From JAFDWI01 sp964544305 (GTDB lineage Bacteria > Actinomycetota > Acidimicrobiia > Acidimicrobiales > Iamiaceae), in assembly GCA_964544305.1 (NCBI GenBank), contig CAZJAZ010000008.1:1-64000 (forward strand): 64,000 bases of DNA, given 5' to 3'. Below are positions 1 to 9,309 of this stretch, one piece after another. The notes under the pieces are model-generated. The model searched no databases, had not been told where the DNA came from, and worked only from the letters and a program-made list of their open reading frames with translations. The position numbers were made by a program, and so were the translations under genes. Each line of letters starts with the position of its first letter. Position 1 is the stretch's first letter.

Positions 1-2474
1 ACCATGTGCTGGTACATGACATCGCCTACTCTCCAGTAGCCTCAATGGAGCCGACCCCGAAGGGTCGGAATGACTTCTCTTTGAGTGTCTCCATAGCCTG
101 CTCAGCTCCATGCCTCAATGGAGCCGACCCCGAAGGGTCGGAATGACGATGCCGTGTTTGCCGACAGCCTCACGGGCGAAACCATGCCTCAATGGAGCCG
201 ACCCCGAAGGGTCGGAATGACAGCGCTACTGGAAGAATGGCCATGCGATCAGACCCGTGCCTCAATGGAGCCGACCCCGAAGGGTCGGAATGACACGAGG
301 CTCAATGAATATGAACCCATCGCGCACCTGCCTCAATGGAGCCGACCCCGAAGGGTCGGAATGACCAGCACGCGTGCTTCAAGCTCTAAATCTTCGAGGA
401 CGCCTCAATGGAGCCGACCCCGAAGGGTCGGAATGACAACGAAGCCGCCGCGGGGGTGTCGGGCACGTCGCGGCCTCAATGGAGCCGACCCCGAAGGGTC
501 GGAATGACCGGACTCGTCCCGGAAACTCACCGCATGGGTGGCGCTGCCTCAATGGAGCCGACCCCGAAGGGTCGGAATGACGTGACCGACGCAACACCCG
601 CACCGCTACCCGTCGCTGGCCTCAATGGAGCCGACCCCGAAGGGTCGGAATGACCTGACGCGTGTCCGTTGCCATCTGTGGCACGGACGTAGCCTCAATG
701 GAGCCGACCCCGAAGGGTCGGAATGACCGTCCACGCAAGCCGCAGGAGCGGCGACAGAACCGCGGCCTCAATGGAGCCGACCCCGAAGGGTCGGAATGAC
801 GTCGCGGCGAACACTTCCGAGTTCGCTTGCCGGAAAGTGCCTCAATGGAGCCGACCCCGAAGGGTCGGAATGACCTGAGGAACCAAGTGAGCACTGGGCC
901 GATAAGGTCCAGCCTCAATGGAGCCGACCCCGAAGGGTCGGAATGACCGTGACAGGTTCGGTGAGTTGAGCGTTCAAATAGTCAAGCCTCAATGGAGCCG
1001 ACCCCGAAGGGTCGGAATGACTCGGCGCTGGCGATACAACCGTGTCTGGCAGCATGAGCCTCAATGGAGCCGACCCCGAAGGGTCGGAATGACATAAACG
1101 CGAACGGTTCTGGCTCCTGGCCGACAGCGCCTCAATGGAGCCGACCCCGAAGGGTCGGAATGACACGCCTCGGCGCTGCGCTCGTTGCCGCGTAACCAAA
1201 TCGCCTCAATGGAGCCGACCCCGAAGGGTCGGAATGACACATTCGCAACGAAACCGGCAAGGGCAATGACGTTTTGCCTCAATGGAGCCGACCCCGAAGG
1301 GTCGGAATGACCCGAGAAAGGCATGGCGTTGTTGACCGCGGGGATCGAGCCTCAATGGAGCCGACCCCGAAGGGTCGGAATGACACACCAACTCATCGCC
1401 GCCGACCACGCACACACCACGCCTCAATGGAGCCGACCCCGAAGAGTCGGAATGACGTCGGGCAGTTGGCGTTCGATCCGTTGGCGTTCGCGCCTCAATG
1501 GAGCCGACCCCGAAGGGTCGGAATGACTCCCGGCGACTTGGTGTTTTGGTCGGACGGCACGCCGCCTCAATGGAGCCGACCCCGAAGGGTCGGAATGACC
1601 GCTCACCCTCGGCAGAACCAGGCCGCGCTCACCACGCGCCTCAATGGAGCCGACCCCGAAGGGTCGGAATGACATGTGGCGTTCGCTGAAGCGGCTGCAA
1701 GGGCAACCCGCCTCAATGGAGCCGACCCCGAAGGGTCGGAATGACATGGTCCAAACCGGCGAGAACATGCTGCTTACGTTGCCTCAATGGAGCCGACCCC
1801 GAAGGGTCGGAATGACTTCGTAATGAAAGCGGGTTCGGTTGGGTAATCAAATTCGCCTCAATGGAGCCGACCCCGAAGGGTCGGAATGACATGACCGCGT
1901 CCGCCGCACATCGTCGCCTTGATGGTGCCTCAATGGAGCCGACCCCGAAGGGTCGGAATGACACTGGCCGAGCTGCTCGAGCTTCAAAAGTTTTGAGTGC
2001 CTCAATGGAGCCGACCCCGAAGGGTCGGAATGACCCGCGAGCGGCCCGAATGATTTTGTCACGATTGACGGGCCTCAATGGAGCCGACCCCGAAGGGTCG
2101 GAATGACCAGCGGAGCATCGGCAAATAATCCAACGCCTGCCCCTGCCTCAATGGAGCCGACCCCGAAGGGTCGGAATGACCAGCGGAGCATCGGCATCGG
2201 TGGATGGTTTGAGCCGGCCTCAATGGAGCCGACCCCGAAGGGTCGGAATGACATGGGCAATGCGTCGTTCATTGCATCATGTGCAATGAGGCCTCAATGG
2301 AGCCGACCCCGAAGGGTCGGAATGACTGGTCTGAGCCGAAACCGATTAGCGTAACGACGAGCAAGCCTCAATGGAGCCGACCCCGAAGGGTCGGAATGAC
2401 ACCGCGGGTATCCCGTCCATCTCGGGGTGTGCCGCCCAGCCTCAATGGAGCCGACCCCGAAGGGTCGGAATGAC
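1..2474 (-). CRISPR. Type I-G CRISPR array, 34 repeats in window, cut by window start
   Basis: Thirty-four 36-bp repeats start at 39, 112, 186, 259, 330 and so on to the last at 2439-2474; spacers are 35-38 bp. Bases 1-38 look like one more spacer, so the array continues off the left edge. In minus-strand (crRNA) sense the repeat begins GTCATT, has a perfect 7-bp stem CCGACCC / GGGTCGG closed by a TTCG tetraloop, and ends ATTGAGGC, a plausible 8-nt 5' handle. Only the repeat at 1421-1456 differs (base 1445, G to A on the plus strand), and this keeps a G-U pair in the minus-strand RNA. The cas genes lie on the same strand immediately upstream, so the newest spacers should be near 2474. All repeats are otherwise identical, which suggests an active array. 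Confidence 0.98.
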
Positions 2475-2644
2475 AGCTCCTCATTTTCAGGTACTTTGAC
2501 CTGGGCATTCGGAGCGAAGTGCGAGGGCTACGAGGGTAAACCAGTTTGTGTTTCGCTTTTCAGTTTTCAAGGAGCACCATAGTCTGTTGACCTGGGTGCG
2601 AGCGGTACCCCAGGCTAGAGCATCCACCTCAGCGCTCGCAGCAG
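2475..2644 (-). promoter_or_regulatory. CRISPR leader between cas2 and array
   Basis: This 170-bp gap between the cas2 stop codon and the first leader-side repeat has no gene. It contains an A/T-rich stretch around 2543-2575, expected for a leader. The 10-mer TTGACCTGGG occurs twice in it, at 2496-2505 and 2587-2596, and the first copy forms a short inverted repeat CAGGT/ACCTG (2488-2503). Assignment as leader rests on position and on the inferred minus-strand polarity of the array; no promoter stands out strongly. Confidence 0.75.
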
Positions 2645-2941
2645 TCACACAATCACAGGCCCATCAGCCGGTAACGGCAACGACGCGCCCATGAACTCAA
2701 TCGTGCCCCAGCTAGCACGATCAATTTTTCCTAAATCAATAATGGCAATGCTGTCTTCGCTTTGATTGATCACATCACGCAATTCACTCATCAGGCCGAT
2801 CTTCTCAGACAAATCAAGATCACACAGGAACACCGAAAACTGAAGCCGGTCGCCATGAGCACGGACGACATCGTAAACCCTTCGTAACCGCTTCGGGTTC
2901 CGAATGTCATAGGCCACCAACCAGCGGCGACGACCACTCAT
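2645..2941 (-). CDS. cas2: CRISPR-associated endoribonuclease Cas2
   Basis: A 98-aa protein of the usual Cas2 size, starting with a basic stretch and then WLVAYDIRNPKRLRRV, the first ferredoxin-like strand with the conserved Asp of YDI. Cas2 forms the dimeric centre of the Cas1-Cas2 integrase that inserts new spacers at the leader end of the array. It is the last gene of the cas operon; its ATG overlaps the cas4-cas1 stop by 4 nt, and the leader and array follow directly. Identification is secure from sequence and context. Confidence 0.97.
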   Translation of the reverse strand: MSGRRRWLVAYDIRNPKRLRRVYDVVRAHGDRLQFSVFLCDLDLSEKIGLMSELRDVINQSEDSIAIIDLGKIDRASWGTIEFMGASLPLPADGPVIV

Positions 2942-4599
2942 CGTGTCGTCACCGGTACATATTCGGGGACTTCTCCTAGGAGAAATGCAGCTAGCAAGCG
3001 CGCTTGCACCTCAAGGACACGCCGATACGTGATCTTGTAACCAAACACAGGATGGGTCAATTCGTGCGCAAGTCGACGCTCATATGCTGCAAGGACAGCC
3101 TTGCGCCCCGACTGAGTTAGTGCCACCCCACCAGATCGGACAATGAAATCGCCCGCCGCGACCTCCCCATTGTTGATGAGGTTAATGACAACAGACTCCG
3201 CAATGATCGGACGGAATTCCTCGGTCAAGTCCAACGCAAGCGCTGGTCGACCAAACCGAGGACGATGGTAAAAACCGAGGTACGGATCGAACCCGACCAC
3301 AAACAATGCCACGGTCAATTCTTTCGTGAGAAGCCCATACACGTAGCTCAACAAACAGTTGACGGGATCAAGCGGTGGGCGACGGTTGCGGCCTTCAAAT
3401 GAAAATGGCGCCCCAGGCAGCCGTTTTTCAGCACGCAACATGGCCGGGAAGGCGCCAAAGTAGATACGCGCGGCCGCTCCCTCTACACCAAGGAGCGACG
3501 ACGCACTCTCAACAGTTTCGACCTGCTCAGAAAGCGTTTTCAACTGGTCAAGTACACGGTCATCACGTTCACGGCTGTTTCGCCGAAGCAACGTGCGACT
3601 ATTGCGAATCTTGGCTCGAATGACGGCCTTCGCGATTTCCAAACCACCTTGCGCAGACGTCACAACCTGCCGGCGCCGAAGCTCCACATTCTTACCAGGA
3701 AGCCCAGTCCCCACACCCGAAAACCAACCACCGTACGAGAACCAACAGACGGGAACATCTCTCGCAAACAGTTCACGAAACAGTTGCGAGCTCACCTGAA
3801 TGTTGCCGTAAAGATTGATCTGAGAAACATCAAGCAGCCGAACTGATGTCAGTACTTCTTTGTTCTTCGTGACCGTGATACGCCCTTTATCCTTCGAAAG
3901 CCAGGCACCCTGCTCGGTAACGTACAGAGGCTGCGGGGCATCATCGCGTGGGATCAACCGCCTCGGCGGCGCGCTCGAACGCTCAGCCAACGTATTGACT
4001 TCGTCGGGAAGACAAATGCCAACGAGTGAACAGCGTGGACACTTCGGGCTGTCCACCAGCGGCGGGGGCGGCACATCTGATGCTGCGGCCTTGCGAAGCT
4101 CAGCGAGCAGCGAACGCGTGCGATCAACGAGTTCAGCCGTGAACTCCACAGCAACGCGCTCTTTTGATTCGGCAAAATACAAAACACCGTGATCACACTG
4201 GTAGCCAGCCTCACGCAACAACAGGCCCTGCACACAAATCTGGACACGCTCTGGCTCCCACGCACGCTCTGGAATATCTGGTGCTGACCCGCGTTTGGTG
4301 TCAACGGGTACGACGGTGCCATCTGGCGCACCTTCAAGAAGATCAAGTTTCGCAACGAGACCCAACTCCGTTGAAGACAACATGACCGAACGAGCAACTT
4401 TCACCTCCCCCTCATCAGGCAGCGGCGCGGCACCTCCTGGCTTGTCGACCGCACGGTGCTTCCATCGTCCCTCAACTGTGTCGTGGTTGTCCGCAAACTG
4501 CGCGTTCACCCATTCAAGAAAAAACAGTCGCTTGCAATAGCTGAACTCATTGAGCATGCGAGCGGGCACGAGATCAGGTACACCATCTGACTCGATCAT
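2938..4599 (-). CDS. cas4-cas1: Cas4-Cas1 fusion protein of the adaptation module
   Basis: A 553-aa fusion. Residues 1 to about 205 are Cas4: Cys22 in SYCKRLFFLEW and Cys187, Cys190 and Cys196 in CPRCSLVGIC would hold the iron-sulfur cluster, and Asp86 with DTK at 100-102 forms the RecB-like nuclease site. From about residue 225 the chain is Cas1: Glu373 (GVEGAA), His445 (FYHRPRFG) and the acidic run DLTEEFR at 457-463 match the metal-binding integrase site. Such fusions are characteristic of many type I-G loci, where Cas4 trims pre-spacers and selects the PAM and Cas1 integrates them. The gene lies 20 nt after csb2 and overlaps cas2 by 4 nt. All expected catalytic residues are present, so adaptation is probably functional. 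Confidence 0.97.
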   Translation of the reverse strand: MIESDGVPDLVPARMLNEFSYCKRLFFLEWVNAQFADNHDTVEGRWKHRAVDKPGGAAPLPDEGEVKVARSVMLSSTELGLVAKLDLLEGAPDGTVVPVDTKRGSAPDIPERAWEPERVQICVQGLLLREAGYQCDHGVLYFAESKERVAVEFTAELVDRTRSLLAELRKAAASDVPPPPLVDSPKCPRCSLVGICLPDEVNTLAERSSAPPRRLIPRDDAPQPLYVTEQGAWLSKDKGRITVTKNKEVLTSVRLLDVSQINLYGNIQVSSQLFRELFARDVPVCWFSYGGWFSGVGTGLPGKNVELRRRQVVTSAQGGLEIAKAVIRAKIRNSRTLLRRNSRERDDRVLDQLKTLSEQVETVESASSLLGVEGAAARIYFGAFPAMLRAEKRLPGAPFSFEGRNRRPPLDPVNCLLSYVYGLLTKELTVALFVVGFDPYLGFYHRPRFGRPALALDLTEEFRPIIAESVVINLINNGEVAAGDFIVRSGGVALTQSGRKAVLAAYERRLAHELTHPVFGYKITYRRVLEVQARLLAAFLLGEVPEYVPVTTR

Positions 4600-4619
4600 C
4601 GCTCAACTCCTTTGGTTCA

Positions 4620-6065
4620 CTACCTATCCATCGGCACGAACAGCCCCAGACCGAAATGACTCAACGCGCCAAGCGCTAACGGTCCTGCAAACGGGTCGCT
4701 GAACTCCAACGTCAACCCGACGACCTGACGAGCTTGGCTAAGCCGCTCTTTGCTCGGCCGATGCCGTCGGAAATGATGCCAATCCTCGTGATTAAGTACC
4801 TCCACCCTTGGCTCCAAGCCCGCATATCGACGCCACACCAGCTCCTGACCAATCGATGTTTCATAGAATTCCTTGACAGAACCTGCGTTCTTGTGTTGAT
4901 GCCGTGACGGGGCAAACGGCGTGTAGCTTCGCCACAACGAGCTTGGCGAAGCAAGCTCTGGCACGATGTCTTGCGCTCGACCCCATCCTTCGACACCGAT
5001 CGAACATGAATGCACGTCACGAATACCCTTTGAGCGCAAGAACCGCACGTTCGCCATTGCGTCAAGCACTTCCTCGTCGACGGCACGATCATCACCCTCG
5101 GCGACGAAGCCACCTGGTGCCCATGCGACAAGCGTTGAGAGCAGCCGGTCACCCGGCGCGCCAAAGGCAAACCAGTGCACATGATTGTGGTGCATATCGC
5201 TGCGGGACCCATCTGGGCCCTTCCCACTCAGCGAAGCAGGAGCAAGCCGTTTCTCCGGGCCACCATATTTACTAAACACCGCTTGGCGAAGCGTGTCTGC
5301 CCATCCAACGGCCGCAAACTTGCTCGGCCGCGCAGTCGACGCGATCGACCACCTCATCGTGTCCACATAAACCGCTGGATATTGACTGTCATTCCGCGCG
5401 GGTGCATCGGGGCCCGGAGCCGGCTGTGCGTAGCGCAATCGGCTCGTTTGCGGTGGCTCGCGACGTTTGAGCACGCTACGAACCTGTGTCGATGTGACCG
5501 TCAACATCGACTCATCAAGAGGCCGATTCGGTGACAGCAACGTAATGGAAGGAGCAGAGTCCTCGTCCGCAATTCGGCCAACCTCGTGAGGCAAATCAGG
5601 TGTCGCCTCAAAGGTTGCCGTTACGTCACAAATTGACTCTGCCCGCCCTAAATACGTCAAATGGCCAGCCAATTCTTTCAACGCCAACTGGCGAACGGAA
5701 TCCAGCTCCACGTCCCAGCGAACAATCAACTCATCGTTCGGGGACACCGACACAAACGCATCAAGCACCTTTGATTTATCGGTTTTTACGCCTTGCTGGT
5801 GCGCCGGGCCGGGAAAATAATGCCGAGTGTGCGCGAGCGCGTGACGTGGAAGAAAATATGTTGGCGGATCGGCGAGTTGGTCGAGAAGACCAATTACCGC
5901 CTCCGCATCAAGTTCGGGCACACGAGAACGCCAGGTTCCATACAACGCCCGAAGCAGTCGCCACGGCGACGGCGGCCATTCGACACTGCCTTCGTTGGGG
6001 TTCTCGCCCCACGGGGTCGCGTGAACACGCCCCAAAGGAAACCGAAAATGCAGTTCGACGGTCAT
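4620..6065 (-). CDS. csb2: Csb2, Cas5-Cas6-type subunit of type I-G Cascade
   Basis: A 481-aa protein of the Csb2 (GSU0054-like) family. The N-terminus, with HFRFPLGRVHATPWG and WPPSPWRLLRAL, is typical of the Cas5-like half. The C-terminus ends in a glycine-rich loop GALSHFGLGLFVPM as in Cas6-type RAMP proteins, and a His-rich segment MHHNHVHWF lies in the middle. In type I-G systems this protein is thought to cap the crRNA handle and process the pre-crRNA, since no separate cas6 is present; none exists here either. Its start shares one base with the csb1 stop (TGATG). Confidence 0.93.
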   Translation of the reverse strand: MTVELHFRFPLGRVHATPWGENPNEGSVEWPPSPWRLLRALYGTWRSRVPELDAEAVIGLLDQLADPPTYFLPRHALAHTRHYFPGPAHQQGVKTDKSKVLDAFVSVSPNDELIVRWDVELDSVRQLALKELAGHLTYLGRAESICDVTATFEATPDLPHEVGRIADEDSAPSITLLSPNRPLDESMLTVTSTQVRSVLKRREPPQTSRLRYAQPAPGPDAPARNDSQYPAVYVDTMRWSIASTARPSKFAAVGWADTLRQAVFSKYGGPEKRLAPASLSGKGPDGSRSDMHHNHVHWFAFGAPGDRLLSTLVAWAPGGFVAEGDDRAVDEEVLDAMANVRFLRSKGIRDVHSCSIGVEGWGRAQDIVPELASPSSLWRSYTPFAPSRHQHKNAGSVKEFYETSIGQELVWRRYAGLEPRVEVLNHEDWHHFRRHRPSKERLSQARQVVGLTLEFSDPFAGPLALGALSHFGLGLFVPMDR

Positions 6066-7060
6066 CAGCTTTTCGGCTCGTCTGAACTCTTACCCTTCTT
6101 GGTTGGCTCCCAGATGACGTCGAGTGGGCCAGCCGCACCGAGTTCCGCTTTGCAAGCGTTCACCCCATCTTGAATGGCAACCACAAGTGCTTCAGCCGAA
6201 AGCAGTTCACCCTCTATCTCGCTTGCAACCTCAAGGTCACAGGCGGTGCGCAAACGAAGTGGACTGTCAAGCAGCGTTCGGACTTCCCACTGGGCGATCG
6301 CGTCAAGAAGTCCGGTGGCCGCCTCGGAGAGACCATACGAGTGCAACTGCACACGATCGAGCGAGAACGTGGCAATCATCTGACGCGCCGTCCACTCCGT
6401 GCGATGGAATGGGATCGATCCATAGCCTTCCGAACTCCCACCGGTGTCACCAATCGAGTGGCGAACATGGTCACGCTTCACCCCGCCAGATTCGACACGA
6501 CGCACATCGATCGCGTCAATCGCACCCGTCAATGCACGAGCGATCTTCGGTTGACCTGGCCACACTTTCGCACTTTCCGCAAAGAACACACCGTGAATCA
6601 AACACATCGGATCGAGTGCGAAAATCGCGGCGGCAATCTCGCGCGGAGGTAACGGGCGATCGTCGCCGAGTGCAAGTCGCTCTTTGATGACGTCCTTCAT
6701 GTTGACACCATCGAGACTGGCATCTTTGATGAAAGCCGACGACAACCGGTGTGCTTCCGTGCGACTAGATGTCACGTACGAACCGTCGGAGCGAACCACC
6801 CGCACATATGGCAGCCCTTCCAGAACAGCAACCGGGGCGTCCGAGAGTTCGTCCCACCCGGTTGCTTCAAGTCGATTGGCCATGGACTGTGAAGACTCGA
6901 CAAGAATGCATTTCGCCCAATCGCCTCCACCGTGCCCATCGGATTCGAAACGGTCGTACGTGGCATGGCCGATGTCGGGAAACCCGGTTGGTTGGAAGCG
7001 ATCACCATTCATTGGCTTTAGCTCAGTTTGGATCAGCAAACGCTTGGATGATTCGGTCAT
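6065..7060 (-). CDS. csb1: Csb1, Cas7-type backbone subunit of type I-G Cascade
   Basis: A 331-aa protein of the Csb1 (GSU0053-like) family, recognised by the N-terminal QPTGFPDIGHATY segment and by its place between csx17 and csb2. Csb1 is the Cas7-like subunit expected to polymerise along the crRNA spacer and form the backbone of the interference complex. The C-terminus is a short charged tail. It overlaps csx17 by 4 nt (ATGA) and csb2 by one base, consistent with coupled translation of complex subunits. Confidence 0.94.
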   Translation of the reverse strand: MTESSKRLLIQTELKPMNGDRFQPTGFPDIGHATYDRFESDGHGGGDWAKCILVESSQSMANRLEATGWDELSDAPVAVLEGLPYVRVVRSDGSYVTSSRTEAHRLSSAFIKDASLDGVNMKDVIKERLALGDDRPLPPREIAAAIFALDPMCLIHGVFFAESAKVWPGQPKIARALTGAIDAIDVRRVESGGVKRDHVRHSIGDTGGSSEGYGSIPFHRTEWTARQMIATFSLDRVQLHSYGLSEAATGLLDAIAQWEVRTLLDSPLRLRTACDLEVASEIEGELLSAEALVVAIQDGVNACKAELGAAGPLDVIWEPTKKGKSSDEPKS

Positions 7061-9309
7061 TGGTTCTCCTTTGTTGTTGCTTCGATTTGATTTGCGAACT
7101 CGTTGATCTGCACATCAGATGGACAGGTTTGCCGGATGAATCGCTCAATTGTTCTGGGTGATGTGCGACAGAACGCCGCGACGACAAGTGCACCGTCGAC
7201 TTCCGCTGGGGTTGGCCGCACGCGCTCGACAGCGGGCCGTAACCCTTCAATGCGAAGGCGATGCACCGCGTCGTCCAGCACATCGTCGATTCGACCTATA
7301 GCAAGCCGGCGCGCCCAACCTGATTGTGGACGAAGGGTGAGTTTCACCTCGCTGTCATCTGCGCGCCTGGTACTGAACTGTTGACCATGAAAAAACGGCA
7401 GGAGCAACGCCATCGCAGGTGACGACCGTCGTGCAGTCTTGGCACGCTGTGGTCGCATAAGCTGATAACGGTCACCGCTGGGGTCACGGCGCCTCCAATC
7501 AAGCAACAACAAGCCTCGAAAGAGTTCACCCAAGCGGCCGAGGTCAACGCGGCCTTCCGCAAGCGCCAGCAAATCATCGGCGTCGATCTGCGTACCGGTT
7601 TCAAACCAGATATCGACGCCCGGGCCTTGTCGCTCGCCGCCAATATCGGGCCGTTGACCCCATCGGACCTCACGATCGACCAGCGCATCTCCCAAAAGCT
7701 TCACAATGGGCAGGTTCCCAAGGCCGTCCACACGGGGAGATCGTGGCGCCCATTCAATCCCGCCACGTGTGTTCAATTGGATTGGTCGGAACGAGAGTGA
7801 CAAAGACGACGCGGTCCTTGCGTGGAGATCAAGTTCACGATTTCTGAGGCGATCACGTGCTGACGCCAACGCCACAGCAATACGAAACTCCGTCGTACCA
7901 TCATCAATTTTGGGGAGCCAGTCGTCGGCGGGAAGAGCACTCCCCCCACCACCAACCGGAAACCGAGTCTCATGTCGATCTGACGACCGAGCAATTGCGA
8001 GTTCAAGGTCGGCGAGTGCAATGAGTACCTGGATGAGGTCTGCGGCAGGACGCGCACTCGTCTGTGTCGCCGCGCGAAATTGCGCACGCTGCACGTTTTG
8101 ACGCGCAGCTTCCGCCGATGCAGGAAGCTGTCGTTTAAGCGCCTGGAGCCAACGATCAATCTGCAACAAGATCTTCACCTCTGGGCGGGCCCCAACGGCA
8201 AACTCACCAAACGGGACAGAGAAGAACGCCAGACCATTGCGTTGGACAATTCCATGACGAACAAACCGCTCAATCCCACGGTCAACGCCGAGCGTCGCAA
8301 CCGCCTTCGCAAAATCAACACCATTGCCCGCCTGGGATCGACCCCACTGAGCACGGCCTTCCCCAATGAGACGAACAACTTCAAGGAGTGTCGCTGGCCC
8401 ATGCCACACCGGTGCCCAAATCTCGCCCCTCGCTTCCTCCCCATCTGCAGAACTCGCCGCCCCGATCGGAGAAGAGTCAACACAAAATGGCATCGCCGCA
8501 CGAATGTTGATCCCAGACCCCAAACGCCGGGCCGCGGCGCTCGCAAACACCAACCCGCCTTCGAGAAGAAGAATGAAATCCCACGGATTGGAAAGCTCAG
8601 TTTTTCGACCCGACGCGGACGTCGTGTCTAAATCAATCGAAGCGGGGTCGTATTGACCTGCTGTGCCCTTCTCCAACACGGACGCCGTTTCAAACAACGC
8701 GTTTTCCAGTAGAGCAACAACTGAAGGTGCCGTGCGCCCGCGTGGCTCAATGAGCAGTTCGACAAACCGTTGCATGAAGTTGCTTGAGAACTCGAGACGC
8801 CCATCGTTTCCGCCGGTACCAAACAACGGAGGGAACACGGCACGATCGCTCGCGAGAACAACGGACGAATCAAGCCACTCGACCGCCCGATCAGGCAAGG
8901 ACGATCGGCACAGTGCGATCTGTCGCGCTTTCGCATCTTTGCCACCTGCGCTCCAGGATTGGCTTTCGACAAGCGCTCGCGCACGGTGAATCGTCGACCG
9001 ATAATCTGCGAATCGATCTTCATCAGTGGCCAAGATTGCGTTGATCGCTTTCAGCGCGGCTTTGTCGCTCGGAGAAAAACCACTGCCGCCATTCCAAGGT
9101 GAAACGATTGGGGTCGGTGCGTAATCATTCACGAAAAAGTTGACCAAGCCTGCACGGTCAACAGTCGTATCAATACGAAAAGTGTCGCCAACCCAGAAAC
9201 CTGTTGCGTTCGCGTCAAGTTGCTCACCAACGAGCCGCAGCACCCCGAGTGCTTTGAGATAGGAACCAAGCGGCCGGAGGTGACATCCTTTGAGCTCAAT
9301 GCTGGTCAT
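7057..9309 (-). CDS. csx17: Csx17, large subunit (Cas8u2) of type I-G Cascade
   Basis: A 750-aa protein beginning MTSIELKGCHLRPLGSYLKALGVLRLV, the typical Csx17 start (the family often reads L-x-G-C-x-P-x-P-L-x-x-Y-L-K-A-L-G-x-x-R). It is the signature large subunit of subtype I-G, expected to recognise the PAM and recruit Cas3. No transmembrane segments or signal peptide are visible. It overlaps cas3 (upstream) and csb1 (downstream) by 4 nt each. Confidence 0.94.
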   Translation of the reverse strand: MTSIELKGCHLRPLGSYLKALGVLRLVGEQLDANATGFWVGDTFRIDTTVDRAGLVNFFVNDYAPTPIVSPWNGGSGFSPSDKAALKAINAILATDEDRFADYRSTIHRARALVESQSWSAGGKDAKARQIALCRSSLPDRAVEWLDSSVVLASDRAVFPPLFGTGGNDGRLEFSSNFMQRFVELLIEPRGRTAPSVVALLENALFETASVLEKGTAGQYDPASIDLDTTSASGRKTELSNPWDFILLLEGGLVFASAAARRLGSGINIRAAMPFCVDSSPIGAASSADGEEARGEIWAPVWHGPATLLEVVRLIGEGRAQWGRSQAGNGVDFAKAVATLGVDRGIERFVRHGIVQRNGLAFFSVPFGEFAVGARPEVKILLQIDRWLQALKRQLPASAEAARQNVQRAQFRAATQTSARPAADLIQVLIALADLELAIARSSDRHETRFPVGGGGSALPADDWLPKIDDGTTEFRIAVALASARDRLRNRELDLHARTASSLSLSFRPIQLNTRGGIEWAPRSPRVDGLGNLPIVKLLGDALVDREVRWGQRPDIGGERQGPGVDIWFETGTQIDADDLLALAEGRVDLGRLGELFRGLLLLDWRRRDPSGDRYQLMRPQRAKTARRSSPAMALLLPFFHGQQFSTRRADDSEVKLTLRPQSGWARRLAIGRIDDVLDDAVHRLRIEGLRPAVERVRPTPAEVDGALVVAAFCRTSPRTIERFIRQTCPSDVQINEFANQIEATTKENQ

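Noticed and set aside
118..2473. Open frames of 60-130 codons on both strands with repeated QWSRPRRVGMT or SFRPFGVGSIEA peptides
   Set aside because: They are translations of the CRISPR repeat, whose period leaves frames open; no protein is encoded.
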